Positions 52,391-60,827 are shown, numbered from the stretch's first letter. The stretch is DNA of 64,000 bases from Deltaproteobacteria bacterium (GCA_016709225.1 JADJEE010000012.1:2647501-2711500); one strand, 5' to 3'. Made by a program: numbers and translations. The notes: generated from the letters alone by a model not told the origin.

Positions 52391-52826
52391 TGCATGGATG
52401 AGCGTCGCGGCGCGCGGGCGGAGGCGAAGAAGGGGGGCATGTGGGTCACGTGGCGGTCGACGAAACGATGCCGTCCTTGGCGTCGTCGGCGTCGATGGGG
52501 GCTCGACGGGGTCGACGGTGACGGTCACGGTGCTGCGGCACGTGATGCTCGACGGGCTCGAGGGGCTTGGGGGCTTGGCGGGCTTGGGGGTTTAGGGGCG
52601 CAGCGGGGAGGAGCGCGAAGCGGAGCGGCGCGAGCGGTCCGACCCGCGCGGAGGAGCGGGGAGAGCTGAGCGGCTTGCTGGATAACGCGGATTCGCGAGG
52701 CGCTGCGGCATGGGGGAATCGCGTTTCGCGACAGGAGCTTGGCGGGAGGCCGTGCGGGGCGTCACGTGGTCATGCAGACCGGGATAGCTCGGCGGCGGGC
52801 GACAAACGCAGGTCTGCCGAATTAGA
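52391..52826. other. Gene-free left flank of the cassette array, with a G-quadruplex motif
   Basis: I see no convincing gene in this ~440-bp stretch on either strand, and in particular no integron integrase. It is strongly purine-skewed on the plus strand in its middle part. A five-run G-tract motif lies at 52562-52598. Confidence 0.5.
52562..52598 (+). other. Putative G-quadruplex motif
   Basis: Five G-runs (4, 5, 3, 5 and 4 G) are separated by loops of 3-6 nt (CTT, CTTGGC, CTT, TTTA) on the plus strand. This satisfies the usual G4 pattern. It lies ~230 bp before the first recombination-box-like GTTGGGC at 52827. Confidence 0.6.
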
Positions 52827-52833
52827 GTTGGGC
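52827..52833 (+). other. Left-most cassette boundary box (GTTGGGC)
   Basis: GTTGGGC followed by GG matches the integron crossover consensus GTTRRRY. No partner R'' box or stem-loop is visible directly upstream, so it could be the remnant of an attI-type site or of a decayed attC. The first cassette gene starts 37 bp downstream. Confidence 0.45.
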
Positions 52834-52869
52834 GGACGTGGCGAAGGCTGCAGGGAACCGAGAGCGAGC

Positions 52870-53322
52870 ATGTGCGCGCGCCACCACCTAAGCATCCTTC
52901 TCGCAGCCTGCGCCTGTCGGCCGGAAGCGGCGGAGGAGCCCGTCTTCGATCGCACCTTCGCCCCGCTCGACGTGGTGAAGCGCTGCAAGAACCGAACAGA
53001 CCATAGCAGCTCAACAGAGGACCGTGAGATCGACGCACTCACGATCGCTTTGACCGACGGTGTCCACTATGTGAACCCGCCGACCATCGGCTGCGAGCTC
53101 AGAGCACAAGTTGAGGGCACGCGGCTGCGGTTCCGACCACAATCGTGCGCAAAGGGAGCCGGTGAACAAAGCGAGATCGAAGGTACTGCGCAGTTTGACG
53201 CAGAGGGTCTTCTTGAGATCCACCTCACTAGCGTCGAGTTCTGGCCGCCGTCGCCGGACCTCTGGCCGGATGGCCTCTGGTGGGACTGCGGGCATGACTA
53301 CCTGCTCGAACCACTCGAGTAG
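52870..53322 (+). CDS. Cassette-encoded small lipoprotein
   Basis: The protein has 150 residues. The short signal peptide MCARHHLSILLAACAC ends in a lipobox-like AAC/CAC. The mature protein has a compact acidic domain (DREIDALTIALTDGVHYVN, GCELRAQVEGTRLRFRPQSC, IEGTAQFDAEGLLEIHLTSVEF) with a likely disulfide. The family is unknown. It occupies the first cassette: GTTGGGC lies 37 bp upstream and attC A begins 30 bp after the stop codon. Confidence 0.7.
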   Translation: MCARHHLSILLAACACRPEAAEEPVFDRTFAPLDVVKRCKNRTDHSSSTEDREIDALTIALTDGVHYVNPPTIGCELRAQVEGTRLRFRPQSCAKGAGEQSEIEGTAQFDAEGLLEIHLTSVEFWPPSPDLWPDGLWWDCGHDYLLEPLE

Positions 53323-53352
53323 TCGGCCACCGATGCGCCGGTGGGATCCGCC

Positions 53353-53430
53353 GTCCAACAAGCCGTTGCAGCTGACGCCTCACTCGAGCTACGCTCGAGC
53401 GGGGCGCAGCTGAACGCCTATTCGTTGGAC
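53353..53430 (+). other. attC site A (78 bp)
   Basis: R'' GTCCAAC at 53353-53359 and R' GTTGGAC at 53424-53430 are exact reverse complements. Inside, an L'' stretch CGTTGCAGCTGA pairs with L' CAGCTGAACG with one unpaired base, as in attC folds. The centre carries the stem CTCGAGC/GCTCGAG. Confidence 0.85.
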
Positions 53431-53440
53431 GGACAAGTCC

Positions 53441-53938
53441 GTGAACCAGATAAAGACGCAAGCGGAGACCTGGCGGCGTCGACTTCGGGCTGACCTCGCG
53501 ACCCCCGCAGAAGTGAAGACGTGGGCCGACGGCGTGATCGCTTCAATCGAGAATCCGGAGGTTTGGCTGATCGACGTCTCGATGGCGGCGAGCAAACCGG
53601 AACTCAACGAGGCTCTGCTCCGCGCTCCCGGCGAAGCGGATGCTCGTGAGGTCTTCTGCGGAATCATCGCGTCGCTCACGGACCTGCTCGCGTGCCGGCC
53701 CGACCTCGATTCCGAAATCGCCAGAGCCCTGTTCCAGATGTACATGGACGGGGATGTTCCGGCGAACGAGAAGCTCGGGGAAATGGCGAGCTTCTGGGAT
53801 GACATCGATCTCGCGCGGGATGGGACCTACGGAGACGTCGACGAGCAGCGAGAGCGGATGCGAGCGTTCCTTGAGCGGTGGAGTCGACCGGGCTACGCGA
53901 CGGAGCAGAGCGGCCGAGGCGACGGTCGCCAGGGTTAG
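53441..53938 (+). CDS. Cassette-encoded protein of unknown function
   Basis: The protein has 165 residues from a GTG 10 bp after attC A, the usual close spacing of first codons in cassettes. The sequence is helical and acidic (EVKTWADGVIASIENPEVWLIDVSMAAS, ARALFQMYMDGDVPANEKLGEMASFWDD). It has no signal peptide. No attC follows directly, so it shares the A-to-B interval with several other fragments. Not recognised. Confidence 0.65.
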   Translation: MNQIKTQAETWRRRLRADLATPAEVKTWADGVIASIENPEVWLIDVSMAASKPELNEALLRAPGEADAREVFCGIIASLTDLLACRPDLDSEIARALFQMYMDGDVPANEKLGEMASFWDDIDLARDGTYGDVDEQRERMRAFLERWSRPGYATEQSGRGDGRQG

Positions 53939-53943
53939 CGGCG

Positions 53944-54578
53944 TTGCGCGGCGTCGCGGTTCCGGCAGCGTTCTGCGCCGGAGCGGTCCTTGCGATTTCA
54001 TCCGCCGTGGTGGCAGAGCCGATTCCCAACCTCGATCCCGAAGCCGACTTCACCGGCGTGATCAGCGGGGAGAAGATGCACGCGAACTTCGCGAAGATCG
54101 AGGATCGCCTCACAGCGGCGGAACAGTCGAGGGCGGGGGAACCCGTGCTCGGCACCGCGGTGGCGTCGTGGATCAGCTACGCCACCGCGAGCACCGATCC
54201 CGAGGCCGTGGTCGACGAACTCGAGGTCGAGCTGGATACGACGGATCGGTCGGTCCGCGTCGCGCTGGCTGGAAGCGGCGGCAGCCCTTCCTCGACGGCG
54301 CGGCGAGCGGGACGGCTGTGGAGTTCACGTTCCGCCTTGAGCGCCGAACTGCTGGCGTGGACGTGGACTGGGTGACCGTCGAGGAGTTCTACTGGCGCTC
54401 GGACAGCTCGATCCTTCGCGTGCCACCAAGCACGGTCATGGCGTTCGACACACCGCCTGCGGGGACGACGACGTACCGCGTGCTCGGTTGGCCAGAGCCA
54501 AACGGGGGGAGCCCCGCCGTGTCGGTTGCTCGCGTGCGCCTCGTTGCGCAGGAACTCGCGGCCACTACAACTCCGTGA
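53944..54578 (+). pseudogene. Frameshifted gene for a secreted protein
   Basis: The first frame from TTG 53944 encodes a signal peptide (FCAGAVLAISSAVVAEP) and FTGVISGEKMHANFAKIEDRLTAAEQ, a start common in secreted myxobacterial proteins. Near 54270-54300 the coding potential passes to another frame, which reads QPFLDGAASGTAVEFTFRLE, WVTVEEFYWRS and ends ARVRLVAQELAATTTP. A single indel or a sequencing error would explain it. The C-terminal ~55 residues match the fragment at 61472-61720. Confidence 0.6.
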
Positions 54579-54620
54579 CCCACCCGGCCACCGCTCTCGG
54601 CCTATGCTAGCCTTGCTCGG

Positions 54621-54842
54621 ATGCCTCCGATCGAAGCGCACTACGAAAACGGCGTGCTTCGCCCGTCCGCGCCTCTCGCCTTGCGGCCAGGGGAGCGTGT
54701 GGCGGTCGTCGTGATGAGGCACCCCGACCCGAGCCGTTGGGATATGGCGCGCCTCGCCGCGGACGACGACGATGATGAGGCGCTCGCCAGCGCCGGGCTC
54801 GCGGACTGGGCCGACGCGCTCGACCGCGAGGACCGAGGGTGA
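54621..54842 (+). CDS. AF2212-like (DUF104) antitoxin
   Basis: The protein has 73 residues. The opening MPPIEAHYENGVLRPSAPLALRPGERVAVVV is the AbrB-like strand of DUF104/AF2212-type antitoxins. The acidic C-terminus (ADDDDDEALASAGLADWADALD) is the probable toxin-binding tail. Its TGA overlaps a GTG (GTGA) that opens a MazF/PemK-like toxin remnant, the classic toxin-antitoxin spacing. Confidence 0.8.
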   Translation: MPPIEAHYENGVLRPSAPLALRPGERVAVVVMRHPDPSRWDMARLAADDDDDEALASAGLADWADALDREDRG

Positions 54843-54930
54843 AGCGCGGCGAGCTCTGGTGACCTGGCCGGACCCGAGGCGGAAGCACCCTGCGTTCGAG
54901 ACTCGCCGGACCTCGCAGTGACCAGGATAT
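54839..54930 (+). pseudogene. MazF/PemK-like toxin remnant
   Basis: From GTG 54839 the frame reads VKRGELW and then TGA. KRGELW is the conserved N-terminus of PemK/MazF toxins. In another frame the sequence continues TWPDPRRKHPAF, which fits the following conserved part (DPxxRRPA-like), and then stops again. An indel after Trp and loss of the rest of the gene are indicated. An IS481-type transposase remnant lies directly downstream. Confidence 0.6.
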
Positions 54931-54974
54931 TCGGGCGGCGCGATGCGCTTCGGGAACGGCCTCGTCGACGGCAC

Positions 54975-55876
54975 TCAGATCGAGCCGGGCGTCGCGTCGC
55001 CGAGGGCCTCGTGCGGACGCTCGTCGTTGAAGCGACGTCGGAACGCGTCGAAGCGACGCTGCTGCGCGGCGTGGTTCGACGAGGGCGGACGCGCCGTCTC
55101 GCGCTTCAGCGTGCGGTGCATGCGTTCGTGCGCGCCGTTTTGTTGCGGACTCCCTGGTTGGATGCGCTGATGCGAGATGCCCATCCGCATCCACCACGTG
55201 TTGAGCTCGCACAAGCCGTGGATTCCGGTCGAGGCGAACGGCGGGCCGTTGTCCGAGCGAATCGCAGACGGCAGGCCGACCTGTCGAAAAGCCGCTCGAA
55301 GACCGGCTTCGCGCCCTCTGTGCGCACGTTCGGAACTCCGGTGACGCGCAGCAAGTACCGGCTGTGCAGGTCGACGATCGTCAGCGGGTTGCAGTACACG
55401 CCGTCGCACGTGCGGAACTGGCCCTTGAAGTCCGTCGTCCGCACCTCGTTGGGTTCGCTCGCGCGCGCCGGGCCGCTGCCCGGATGGTCCCACCGCGTGC
55501 GACGACGCCGAGGCTCCACGAGTCCGTTGCGCAGCAGAACCCCGTCGACAGTGCTGCGCGCCGGCCATACGATGCTCGGGTGCCGATCGGACAGCACACG
55601 CAAGAGCTTCCGCGCGCCCCAGCGCCTCGCCTTGCGCTCCGCCACGATCATCGCCTCGAGCTCGTCGGGCGTGCGGTGCGGACAGCTCTTCGGTGCCCGA
55701 CTCCGCTCTTCGATCGCGGACTCCCCCTCCAAAGCAAAGCGGCGCACGAGCGCGTACCCAGTCTTCCGACTGATGCCGTAGCGCTTGCACAGCTCGACCA
55801 TCGTCCCGTGGCCCGACGCGTGGTCGGCCAGGAATCGCCGGCGCTCGTTCATGGGGTTAGTCTCCGTCCATGCCAT
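54975..55876 (-). pseudogene. IS481-type transposase, frameshifted
   Basis: From the ATG at 55876 the first frame reads MAWTETNPMNERRRFLADH, an HTH (VELCKRYGISRKTGYALVRRF), ERKARRWGARKLL and the catalytic part TTDFKGQF and LTIVDLHSRYLL (DDE Asp). Near 55290 the coding frame changes and continues IRSDNGPPFAS (second Asp), QPGSPQQNGAHERMHRTLK (Glu) and RPHEALGDATPG before a stop at 54975. Family assignment is IS481/IS3-like. Two frames are needed for one protein, so it is probably inactive. It lies opposite to the cassette genes. I could not define its terminal repeats. Confidence 0.8.
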
Positions 55877-55965
55877 CGCGCTCGCCTTCGAGAACGATTC
55901 TGCACACGTGTCACCCATGTACCCGGACATCTGCTACCGATGTACCCGGGTTGTACCGATCCGCC

Positions 55966-56044
55966 GTCCAACAAGCCCTTGCAACGGACGGGTCCACGAG
56001 CTAGCGCTCGTGGCTCCCGCCGCTGAACGCCTTGTGTGTTGGAC
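55966..56044 (+). other. attC site B (79 bp)
   Basis: R'' GTCCAAC at 55966-55972 and R' GTTGGAC at 56038-56044 are exact complements. The inner stem is GGTCCACGAGC/GCTCGTGG-like. The L' region is GCCGCTGAACGCCTTG. It is identical base for base to attC D. Confidence 0.85.
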
Positions 56045-56097
56045 GGACACGCGTGACCACCCACGTCGATTCTCGTGGGCTGCTATCGTTGGCGCGC

Positions 56098-58203
56098 ATG
56101 CGAGCTGTGGCGTGGAAGGGACTCTTCACGATGTTCGTCGCCGTCGGCTGCGTCGCCGAACACGAGCGCTCGCCTGAGTCGACCGCCCCCGCGGGAGCGG
56201 ACGGAGCCGAGTCGCCGGCATCCGTCACCGTGGGTAACCCGCGCAGCGACCTCATCCCCCGAGCGGTGCTGTTCGGCAATCCCGAGCGCAGCGCGGCGCA
56301 GCTGAGCCCGGACGGCAAGTGGGTCTCCTGGCTCGCGCCGCGCGAGGGCGTGCTCAACGTGTGGGTCGCACCTGCCGGCGACCTCACGAAGGCGAAGCCG
56401 GTCACCGCCGCGAAGAAACAACCGGTCCTCGAATCGGAGTGGGCGTTCGACGGCAAGCACCTGCTGTACTGGCAAGACGAGGCCGGCGACGAGAACTTCC
56501 ACGTCTACCGCGTCGCGGTAGAGACCGGTGAAGTCGTGGACCTGACTCCGATCGACGAGGTGAGCGCCGGGCAACTATGGCTCTCGCACCGCAAGCCGAA
56601 CATGATCTTGGTCGAGCTCAACGACCGGGACAAGTCGATGTTCGACGTCCATGCGATCGACCTCGCGACGGGCGAAAGGCGGCTCGTAGCACGCAACGAC
56701 CAGGAGTTCTCCCACTGGGTCTTCGACCACGACCTGAAGCTACGCTTCGGCCAGAAGATGACGCACGACGGCGCGCTGGTGTGGATGGTGAAACACGGCA
56801 GCGGCTGGCGGCACTATGACGAGACCCCGTTCGGAGACAGCAGCAGCTTCCTCGGCTTCGACGCCAGGGGTAGCGCCTTCTACACGTTGGACGACCGTGG
56901 GCGGGACACCGCGGCGCTGTTCGTGGTCGACGCCAAGACCAGGAAAAAGCGGCTCGTCCACGCGGACGCCCGAGCCGACCTCGGCGGCTGGCACCAAAAC
57001 TGGATCGGCCCGAGCGTGCTGGTGCACCCCACCGAGATGAGGGTTCAGGCGATTGTGGTCGACTACGACAAGCCGCGGTGGGTCGTCCTCGACCCGCGCG
57101 TGGCGAAAGACTTCGATGCGCTCGCCGAGCTCGACGACGGCGTGCCCCGCATCACCTCGCGCACGCTCGACGACGAGACCTGGATCGTCGCCTTCGACGG
57201 CGACGTGCGGTCTCGGAGGTACTACCGCTGGGATCGGCGGACGCAAAAGGGCGAGCTGTTGTTCGTCGAACGACCCGAGCTCGACCGGCAGCCGCTCGTG
57301 CCGATGCACCCGGTGACGATCGAGTCGCGCGACGGGCTCCGGCTCGTGAGCTACTTGACCCTGCCGAAGCACGCGGACCGCGACGGCGATGGAACCGCCG
57401 AACTGCGCGTGCCGATGGTGCTGCTACCCCACGGCGGCCCGTGGTACCGCGATCGCTGGGGCTTCGACCGCCTCCACCAGCTCTTCGCCAACCGCGGGTA
57501 CGCGGTGCTCTCGGTCAACTTCCGCGGCTCCAACGGCTTCGGCAAGGCGTTCACCAACGCGGGCGACAAGCAGTGGGGCAAGAAGATGCACGACGATCTG
57601 CTCGACGCTGTGAAGTGGGCGGTCGATCAAGGCGTCGCCGAGAAGGACAAGGTCTGCATCTCTGGCTACAGCTACGGCGGGTACGCGACGCTCATCGGTC
57701 TGACGCTCACCCCCGACGTGTTCGCCTGCGGTGTCGACATCGTCGGGCCTTCGAACCTCGTGACCGAGTTCGAGAGCCTCCCGCCGTACTGGCGGGAGGC
57801 CGCGATCACCTTCCTCAACAGGGTCGGGGACTGGAGCACGCCCGAGGGCACGCAGGCGCTCCTCGACGTCTCGCCGCTCACGCACGTCGCAACGATCACC
57901 AAGCCGCTCCTCATCGGCCACGGCGCCAACGACACGCGAGCGAAGAGATCCGAATCCGATCAGATCGTCGCCGCGATGAAAGCCAAGCACATCCCGGTCG
58001 GGTACATTGTGTTTACCGACGAGGGCCACTTCTTCAACCGCCCCGAGAACAACCGGGCGTTCTTTGCGCTGGCCGAGGCCTTCCTATCCGTCCATATCGG
58101 CGGCTGGTACCAGCCGATCGATGCCGCCGAGATCGCCGCATCGTCGATGGTGGTCGAGGCCGGAAGAGAGTGGCTACCAGGGTTGCCGGACCAGAGCAAG
58201 TGA
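56098..58203 (+). CDS. Cassette-encoded S9-family (prolyl oligopeptidase-like) peptidase, lipoprotein
   Basis: The protein has 701 residues from the ATG at 56098. A signal peptide ends with lipobox FVAVGC. Residues ~60-400 form a beta-propeller (LSPDGKWVSWLAPREGVLNVWVA, EWAFDGKHLLYWQDE). The C-terminal alpha/beta hydrolase has Ser in GYSYGGYA (near 521), Asp in HGANDTRAKRSES (near 610) and His in DEGHFF (near 642), a complete triad. The nearest type is the dipeptidyl/acylaminoacyl peptidase S9C group. It is among the largest genes I would expect in a single cassette. attC B lies 53 bp upstream and attC C 4 bp past the stop. Confidence 0.9.
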   Translation: MRAVAWKGLFTMFVAVGCVAEHERSPESTAPAGADGAESPASVTVGNPRSDLIPRAVLFGNPERSAAQLSPDGKWVSWLAPREGVLNVWVAPAGDLTKAKPVTAAKKQPVLESEWAFDGKHLLYWQDEAGDENFHVYRVAVETGEVVDLTPIDEVSAGQLWLSHRKPNMILVELNDRDKSMFDVHAIDLATGERRLVARNDQEFSHWVFDHDLKLRFGQKMTHDGALVWMVKHGSGWRHYDETPFGDSSSFLGFDARGSAFYTLDDRGRDTAALFVVDAKTRKKRLVHADARADLGGWHQNWIGPSVLVHPTEMRVQAIVVDYDKPRWVVLDPRVAKDFDALAELDDGVPRITSRTLDDETWIVAFDGDVRSRRYYRWDRRTQKGELLFVERPELDRQPLVPMHPVTIESRDGLRLVSYLTLPKHADRDGDGTAELRVPMVLLPHGGPWYRDRWGFDRLHQLFANRGYAVLSVNFRGSNGFGKAFTNAGDKQWGKKMHDDLLDAVKWAVDQGVAEKDKVCISGYSYGGYATLIGLTLTPDVFACGVDIVGPSNLVTEFESLPPYWREAAITFLNRVGDWSTPEGTQALLDVSPLTHVATITKPLLIGHGANDTRAKRSESDQIVAAMKAKHIPVGYIVFTDEGHFFNRPENNRAFFALAEAFLSVHIGGWYQPIDAAEIAASSMVVEAGREWLPGLPDQSK

Positions 58204-58207
58204 TGCC

Positions 58208-58285
58208 GCCCAACAAACCGTTGCAGCTGACGGTCCACCCGGGCTACGCTCGCGCGCACCGCAGCTGAACGCCTATTCGGTGGAT
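58208..58285 (+). other. attC site C (78 bp, degenerate R')
   Basis: R'' is GCCCAAC at 58208-58214. The L boxes CCGTTGCAGCTGA and CGCAGCTGAACGCC match sites A, F and H. The R' position reads GGTGGAT (58279-58285) instead of GTTRRRY, so the crossover box has mutated and the site may be poorly recombinogenic. Confidence 0.75.
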
Positions 58286-58316
58286 GGCCGAACGACCCCG
58301 ATAGGCGCGAACGCGA

Positions 58317-59420
58317 ATGCCTCTGTCACCAGCCCTGCGAAGCGCCATCGAGCACGTCGCAGCGCAAGGCGGAGCACGCCGAGCCGAAGCCGTGGCGCAG
58401 CAGGATCACATCCGGCGCATGTGCGACATCTCGGCCGATGACCTCCGCGACGCGCTGCTCAGCATCACGCAGAACGCGCGGGTTGCTCTTCACTTCCATC
58501 CCGACCGTCCCGACGCCACAGGGCGAACGGTCGCCCAAGCGTTGCTGCGGGATGGCGTCTATCGCAGTCAGTTCGAAACGGGTCTATCGAACGGCGGGCT
58601 ATCCGCCCACCCCGGCGGATCGCGGGATCGGTGCGAGCAGAGCCTCTTCGGTCGCGCCTACCATGCATCCGACACGACCAATGCCGAGCGACCGAAGTAC
58701 GGCGCGCTCAGTCTCTTGCACCACGCGGATGGCCCGTCACCCCGGTTCGGCTCCTGCTACTTCGTGCTCGCTGCTGCTGTAGGACGGCGCTGCACGTTCA
58801 CCTATCTGGATTCTCACGAAGGTGCAGTCGAGAGGGGGACCCTCGAGGAATTCGACGATGTATTTGCAGCGGTGCTGCGCAGTGCATTCTACCACGGCAT
58901 TGGTCTGGGCGAGTCTGACCTGACTGTGCCGGGCCTGGTCCATCGCCTGCGATGCGACCTGTCGGCGCCTCTTTGCGATCTTGCGCATCTCCCCATCGCC
59001 AGGAACCTGAATCACTACGTCGAGGCTCAGGTCCACGGCGATGTGGTGCTGCATCAAGACGTCGACGCCCTCGTTGCCGACCCTTCGTTTCGAGAATCGG
59101 AAACAGGTCGCAACCTCACCGACCTCTGCAGGCGCAATGATGTGGCACTTCACTGGGACCCGGGATTCCTGCTAACCTCCGACAAGGTTCTTCGTGACTT
59201 TCGAGGCCCAACAATGCCTTCCCTCGCAGAACGAATCGCGCGAGCCGGCACCATCGACGCGAGTACGATCGGTGCTGCGGTCACCGACCTTCGAGCCAAC
59301 CCCGGCAAGTGGAGTGATCGCGGGAGCCCCGACGACGTGTTGCAGGAACTGGAGCTACTCTGGCACGTGCTGCTGAAGTACGGCACGCAGCCCGCGGAGG
59401 AGCTTCACCAGAAGAAGTAG
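58317..59420 (+). CDS. Cassette-encoded DUF3626 protein
   Basis: The protein has 367 residues. DUF3626 blocks are clear: VALHFHPDRPDATGRTVAQALLRDGVYRSQFETGLSNGG, RYRD-like RDRCEQSLFGRAYH, ERPKYGALSLLHHADGPSPRFGSCYFVL and FTYLDSHEGAVERGTLEEFDDVFAAVL. No function is established for this family. The HFHPDR motif and the Ser/His/Asp-rich core hint at an enzymatic or toxin-like fold, which is an inference. It begins 31 bp after attC C. Confidence 0.85.
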   Translation: MPLSPALRSAIEHVAAQGGARRAEAVAQQDHIRRMCDISADDLRDALLSITQNARVALHFHPDRPDATGRTVAQALLRDGVYRSQFETGLSNGGLSAHPGGSRDRCEQSLFGRAYHASDTTNAERPKYGALSLLHHADGPSPRFGSCYFVLAAAVGRRCTFTYLDSHEGAVERGTLEEFDDVFAAVLRSAFYHGIGLGESDLTVPGLVHRLRCDLSAPLCDLAHLPIARNLNHYVEAQVHGDVVLHQDVDALVADPSFRESETGRNLTDLCRRNDVALHWDPGFLLTSDKVLRDFRGPTMPSLAERIARAGTIDASTIGAAVTDLRANPGKWSDRGSPDDVLQELELLWHVLLKYGTQPAEELHQKK

Positions 59421-59439
59421 GACCCTGACACGGGGTCCT
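59419..59439 (+). terminator. Hairpin overlapping the DUF3626 stop codon
   Basis: AGGACCC (59419-59425) and GGGTCCT (59433-59439) form a perfect 7-bp stem with a 7-nt loop directly at the stop codon. It may be a weak terminator or an mRNA 3'-stabilising hairpin. Confidence 0.4.
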
Positions 59440-59538
59440 GTCGTCGAGGAAGTCCGGGCCGTTCGCGGCGAGCTCGCGAGGCTTCGCTGATCACCCGCAG
59501 AACCGCCGCTGCGGGCTACTCTGGCCGAGTTCTTGACC

Positions 59539-59808
59539 ATGTATGGGCTACGGCCCATACTCCAGCATGGCGTGCCGACAGTCATCGAAGGAGACTTCGA
59601 GTGGGACTCCGGCAAGGCGGCGTCGAACCTCGAGAAGCACGGCGTCTCGTTCTTCGAGGCCGCGACCGTGTTCGCTGACCCGGTGGCCGTTTATCTCGAC
59701 GACGGCTCCGGCACAGGGATCGTTTGCTGTACGTCGTTCACGTCGAGCGCGGCGATCGAGATCGAATCATCAGCGCGCGGCCGGCGACAGGCGGCGAGCG
59801 CGAAGTCT
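59539..59808 (+). pseudogene. BrnT-like toxin, frameshifted
   Basis: From ATG 59539 the frame reads FEWDSGKAASNLEKHGVSFFEAATVFADPVAVYLDDGSG, the BrnT N-terminal half. Near 59720 the family continues in a different frame as RLLYVVHVERGDRDRIISARPATGGEREVYESG, the C-terminal half including the conserved RIISAR. One indel separates them, and the second frame has no nearby stop, so the toxin is probably inactive. The XRE antitoxin frame begins at 59809 within its 3' end. Confidence 0.72.
59541..59560 (+). promoter_or_regulatory. Hairpin with TACG loop at the BrnT start
   Basis: GTATGGGC (59541-59548) and GCCCATAC (59553-59560) form a perfect 8-bp stem closed by a TACG loop, an exceptionally stable UNCG-type tetraloop in RNA. 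It begins 2 bp into the putative toxin start codon. It could be an operator for the antitoxin or a structure that limits toxin translation. Confidence 0.5.
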
Positions 59809-60216
59809 ATGAAAGCGGGGAACATCGTGGCGCAAGCATCAAGAAAGCGGGTCGAGCCGGAGCCGGCAGAGGTGCGCGTCCTCGGCCGGGGACTCCGGGC
59901 GCGCCGAGGCGTACACCTCACGCTGCGAACGGTGCGCGAGGCGGTGGGGAAGACACAAGCCGATGTCGGGGAGGCCTCACGGATCGACCAAGGCGACATC
60001 TCTCGGCTCGAGACACGCGGCACCCTAGACGAGTGCCAGGTCGAAACGCTACGCAGGTACGTGGTCGCACTCGGAGGCGAGCTCGAGCTCGTCGCGGTGT
60101 TCGGCGACAAGAAGATCATTCTCACTGGCTCCTCCGCGCGCGACGTTGATCCGCCGTCCAACAAGCCCTTGCAACGGACGGGTCCACGAGCTAGCGCTCG
60201 TGGCTCCCGCCGCTGA
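59809..60216 (+). CDS. XRE-family antitoxin with attC-encoded tail
   Basis: The frame has 135 residues from ATG 59809; GTG 59827 is also possible. The helix-turn-helix is LRTVREAVGKTQADVGEASRIDQGDISRLETRG, followed by LDECQVETLRRYVVALGGELELVAVFGDKKIIL, typical of antitoxins of BrnT/RelE-type modules. The gene lacks a stop before attC D. Translation therefore runs into the site and adds ~22 residues (NKPLQRTGPRASARGSRR) before a TGA in the L' box. Confidence 0.8.
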   Translation: MKAGNIVAQASRKRVEPEPAEVRVLGRGLRARRGVHLTLRTVREAVGKTQADVGEASRIDQGDISRLETRGTLDECQVETLRRYVVALGGELELVAVFGDKKIILTGSSARDVDPPSNKPLQRTGPRASARGSRR

Positions 60217-60234
60217 ACGCCTTGTGTGTTGGAC
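60156..60234 (+). other. attC site D (79 bp)
   Basis: R'' GTCCAAC at 60156-60162 and R' GTTGGAC at 60228-60234 are complementary. The whole 79-bp site is identical to attC B, 4.2 kb upstream. The last part of the XRE antitoxin reading frame passes through it. Confidence 0.87.
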
Positions 60235-60246
60235 GGACGACTAGGC

Positions 60247-60822
60247 ATGGCACTGGTTCTCATCTTCGGACCCCCTGCTGTCGGTAAGATGGCGGTCGGC
60301 CTCGAGCTGGAGCGCCTAACTGGACTGCGACTGTTCCACAATCACATGGCCGTTGACCCGGTGCTGCAGCTCTTCCCTTTCGGCTCAGCGCCGTTCCAGC
60401 GCCTGGTTGGCGAGTTTCGGCATAGAGTCTTCGAGGAGGTCGCATCGAGCGACCTTCCGGGCCTCATCTTCACGTACGTGTGGGCGCTCGACGATCCAAA
60501 GGAGCGCGACGCCATCGATCGTCTCACCGGGATCTTTGGTGCGCGCGGCTCGCCCATCCATTACGTCGAGCTCGAGGCCGAACAGTCCGTACGTCTGCAC
60601 CGAAACGAGACGCCTCTCAGGCTGCAGGAGAAGAAGTCGAAGCGTGATCTAGCACGCTCTCGGGCCCGGCTGCTCGCCGGAGACGCCAAGCATCAGCTCA
60701 ACACGGCGGGGAACTTCTTCTACCCCGACGATCATCTGAAGATCGACAACACACTGCTTGAGCCGCCCGCGGTTGCCGAGCTGATCGTGCGGCACTTCAA
60801 AGTGAGCCGCTTGCGCGGATAG
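60247..60822 (+). CDS. Cassette-encoded P-loop (shikimate-kinase-like) protein
   Basis: The protein has 191 residues from the ATG at 60247, 12 bp after attC D. The Walker A loop GPPAVGKM (residues 8-15) has Met where Ser/Thr is usual. I recall this as a shared trait of a family of AAA-like/shikimate-kinase-like proteins that also carry GLRLFHNHMAVDPV. The later segments GLIFTYVWALDDPKERDAID and HYVELEAEQSVRLHRNETPLR complete a small-molecule-kinase-like fold. The substrate is unknown; related genes are common in mobile cassettes. Confidence 0.8.
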   Translation: MALVLIFGPPAVGKMAVGLELERLTGLRLFHNHMAVDPVLQLFPFGSAPFQRLVGEFRHRVFEEVASSDLPGLIFTYVWALDDPKERDAIDRLTGIFGARGSPIHYVELEAEQSVRLHRNETPLRLQEKKSKRDLARSRARLLAGDAKHQLNTAGNFFYPDDHLKIDNTLLEPPAVAELIVRHFKVSRLRG

Positions 60823-60827
60823 GCGCC

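Noticed and set aside
52391..52826. Possible integron integrase or attI next to the array
   Set aside because: No frame on either strand shows tyrosine-recombinase motifs. A GTTGGGC box alone at 52827 is not enough to call attI.
54840..54975. Intact MazF toxin read through the TGA
   Set aside because: Even allowing one frameshift after KRGELW, the frame closes again after about 20 residues, so a full-length toxin cannot be made.
59421..59538. Possible additional attC between the DUF3626 gene and the BrnT frame
   Set aside because: No R''/R' pair or L boxes were found. Only a short hairpin at the stop codon and GC-rich sequence are present.
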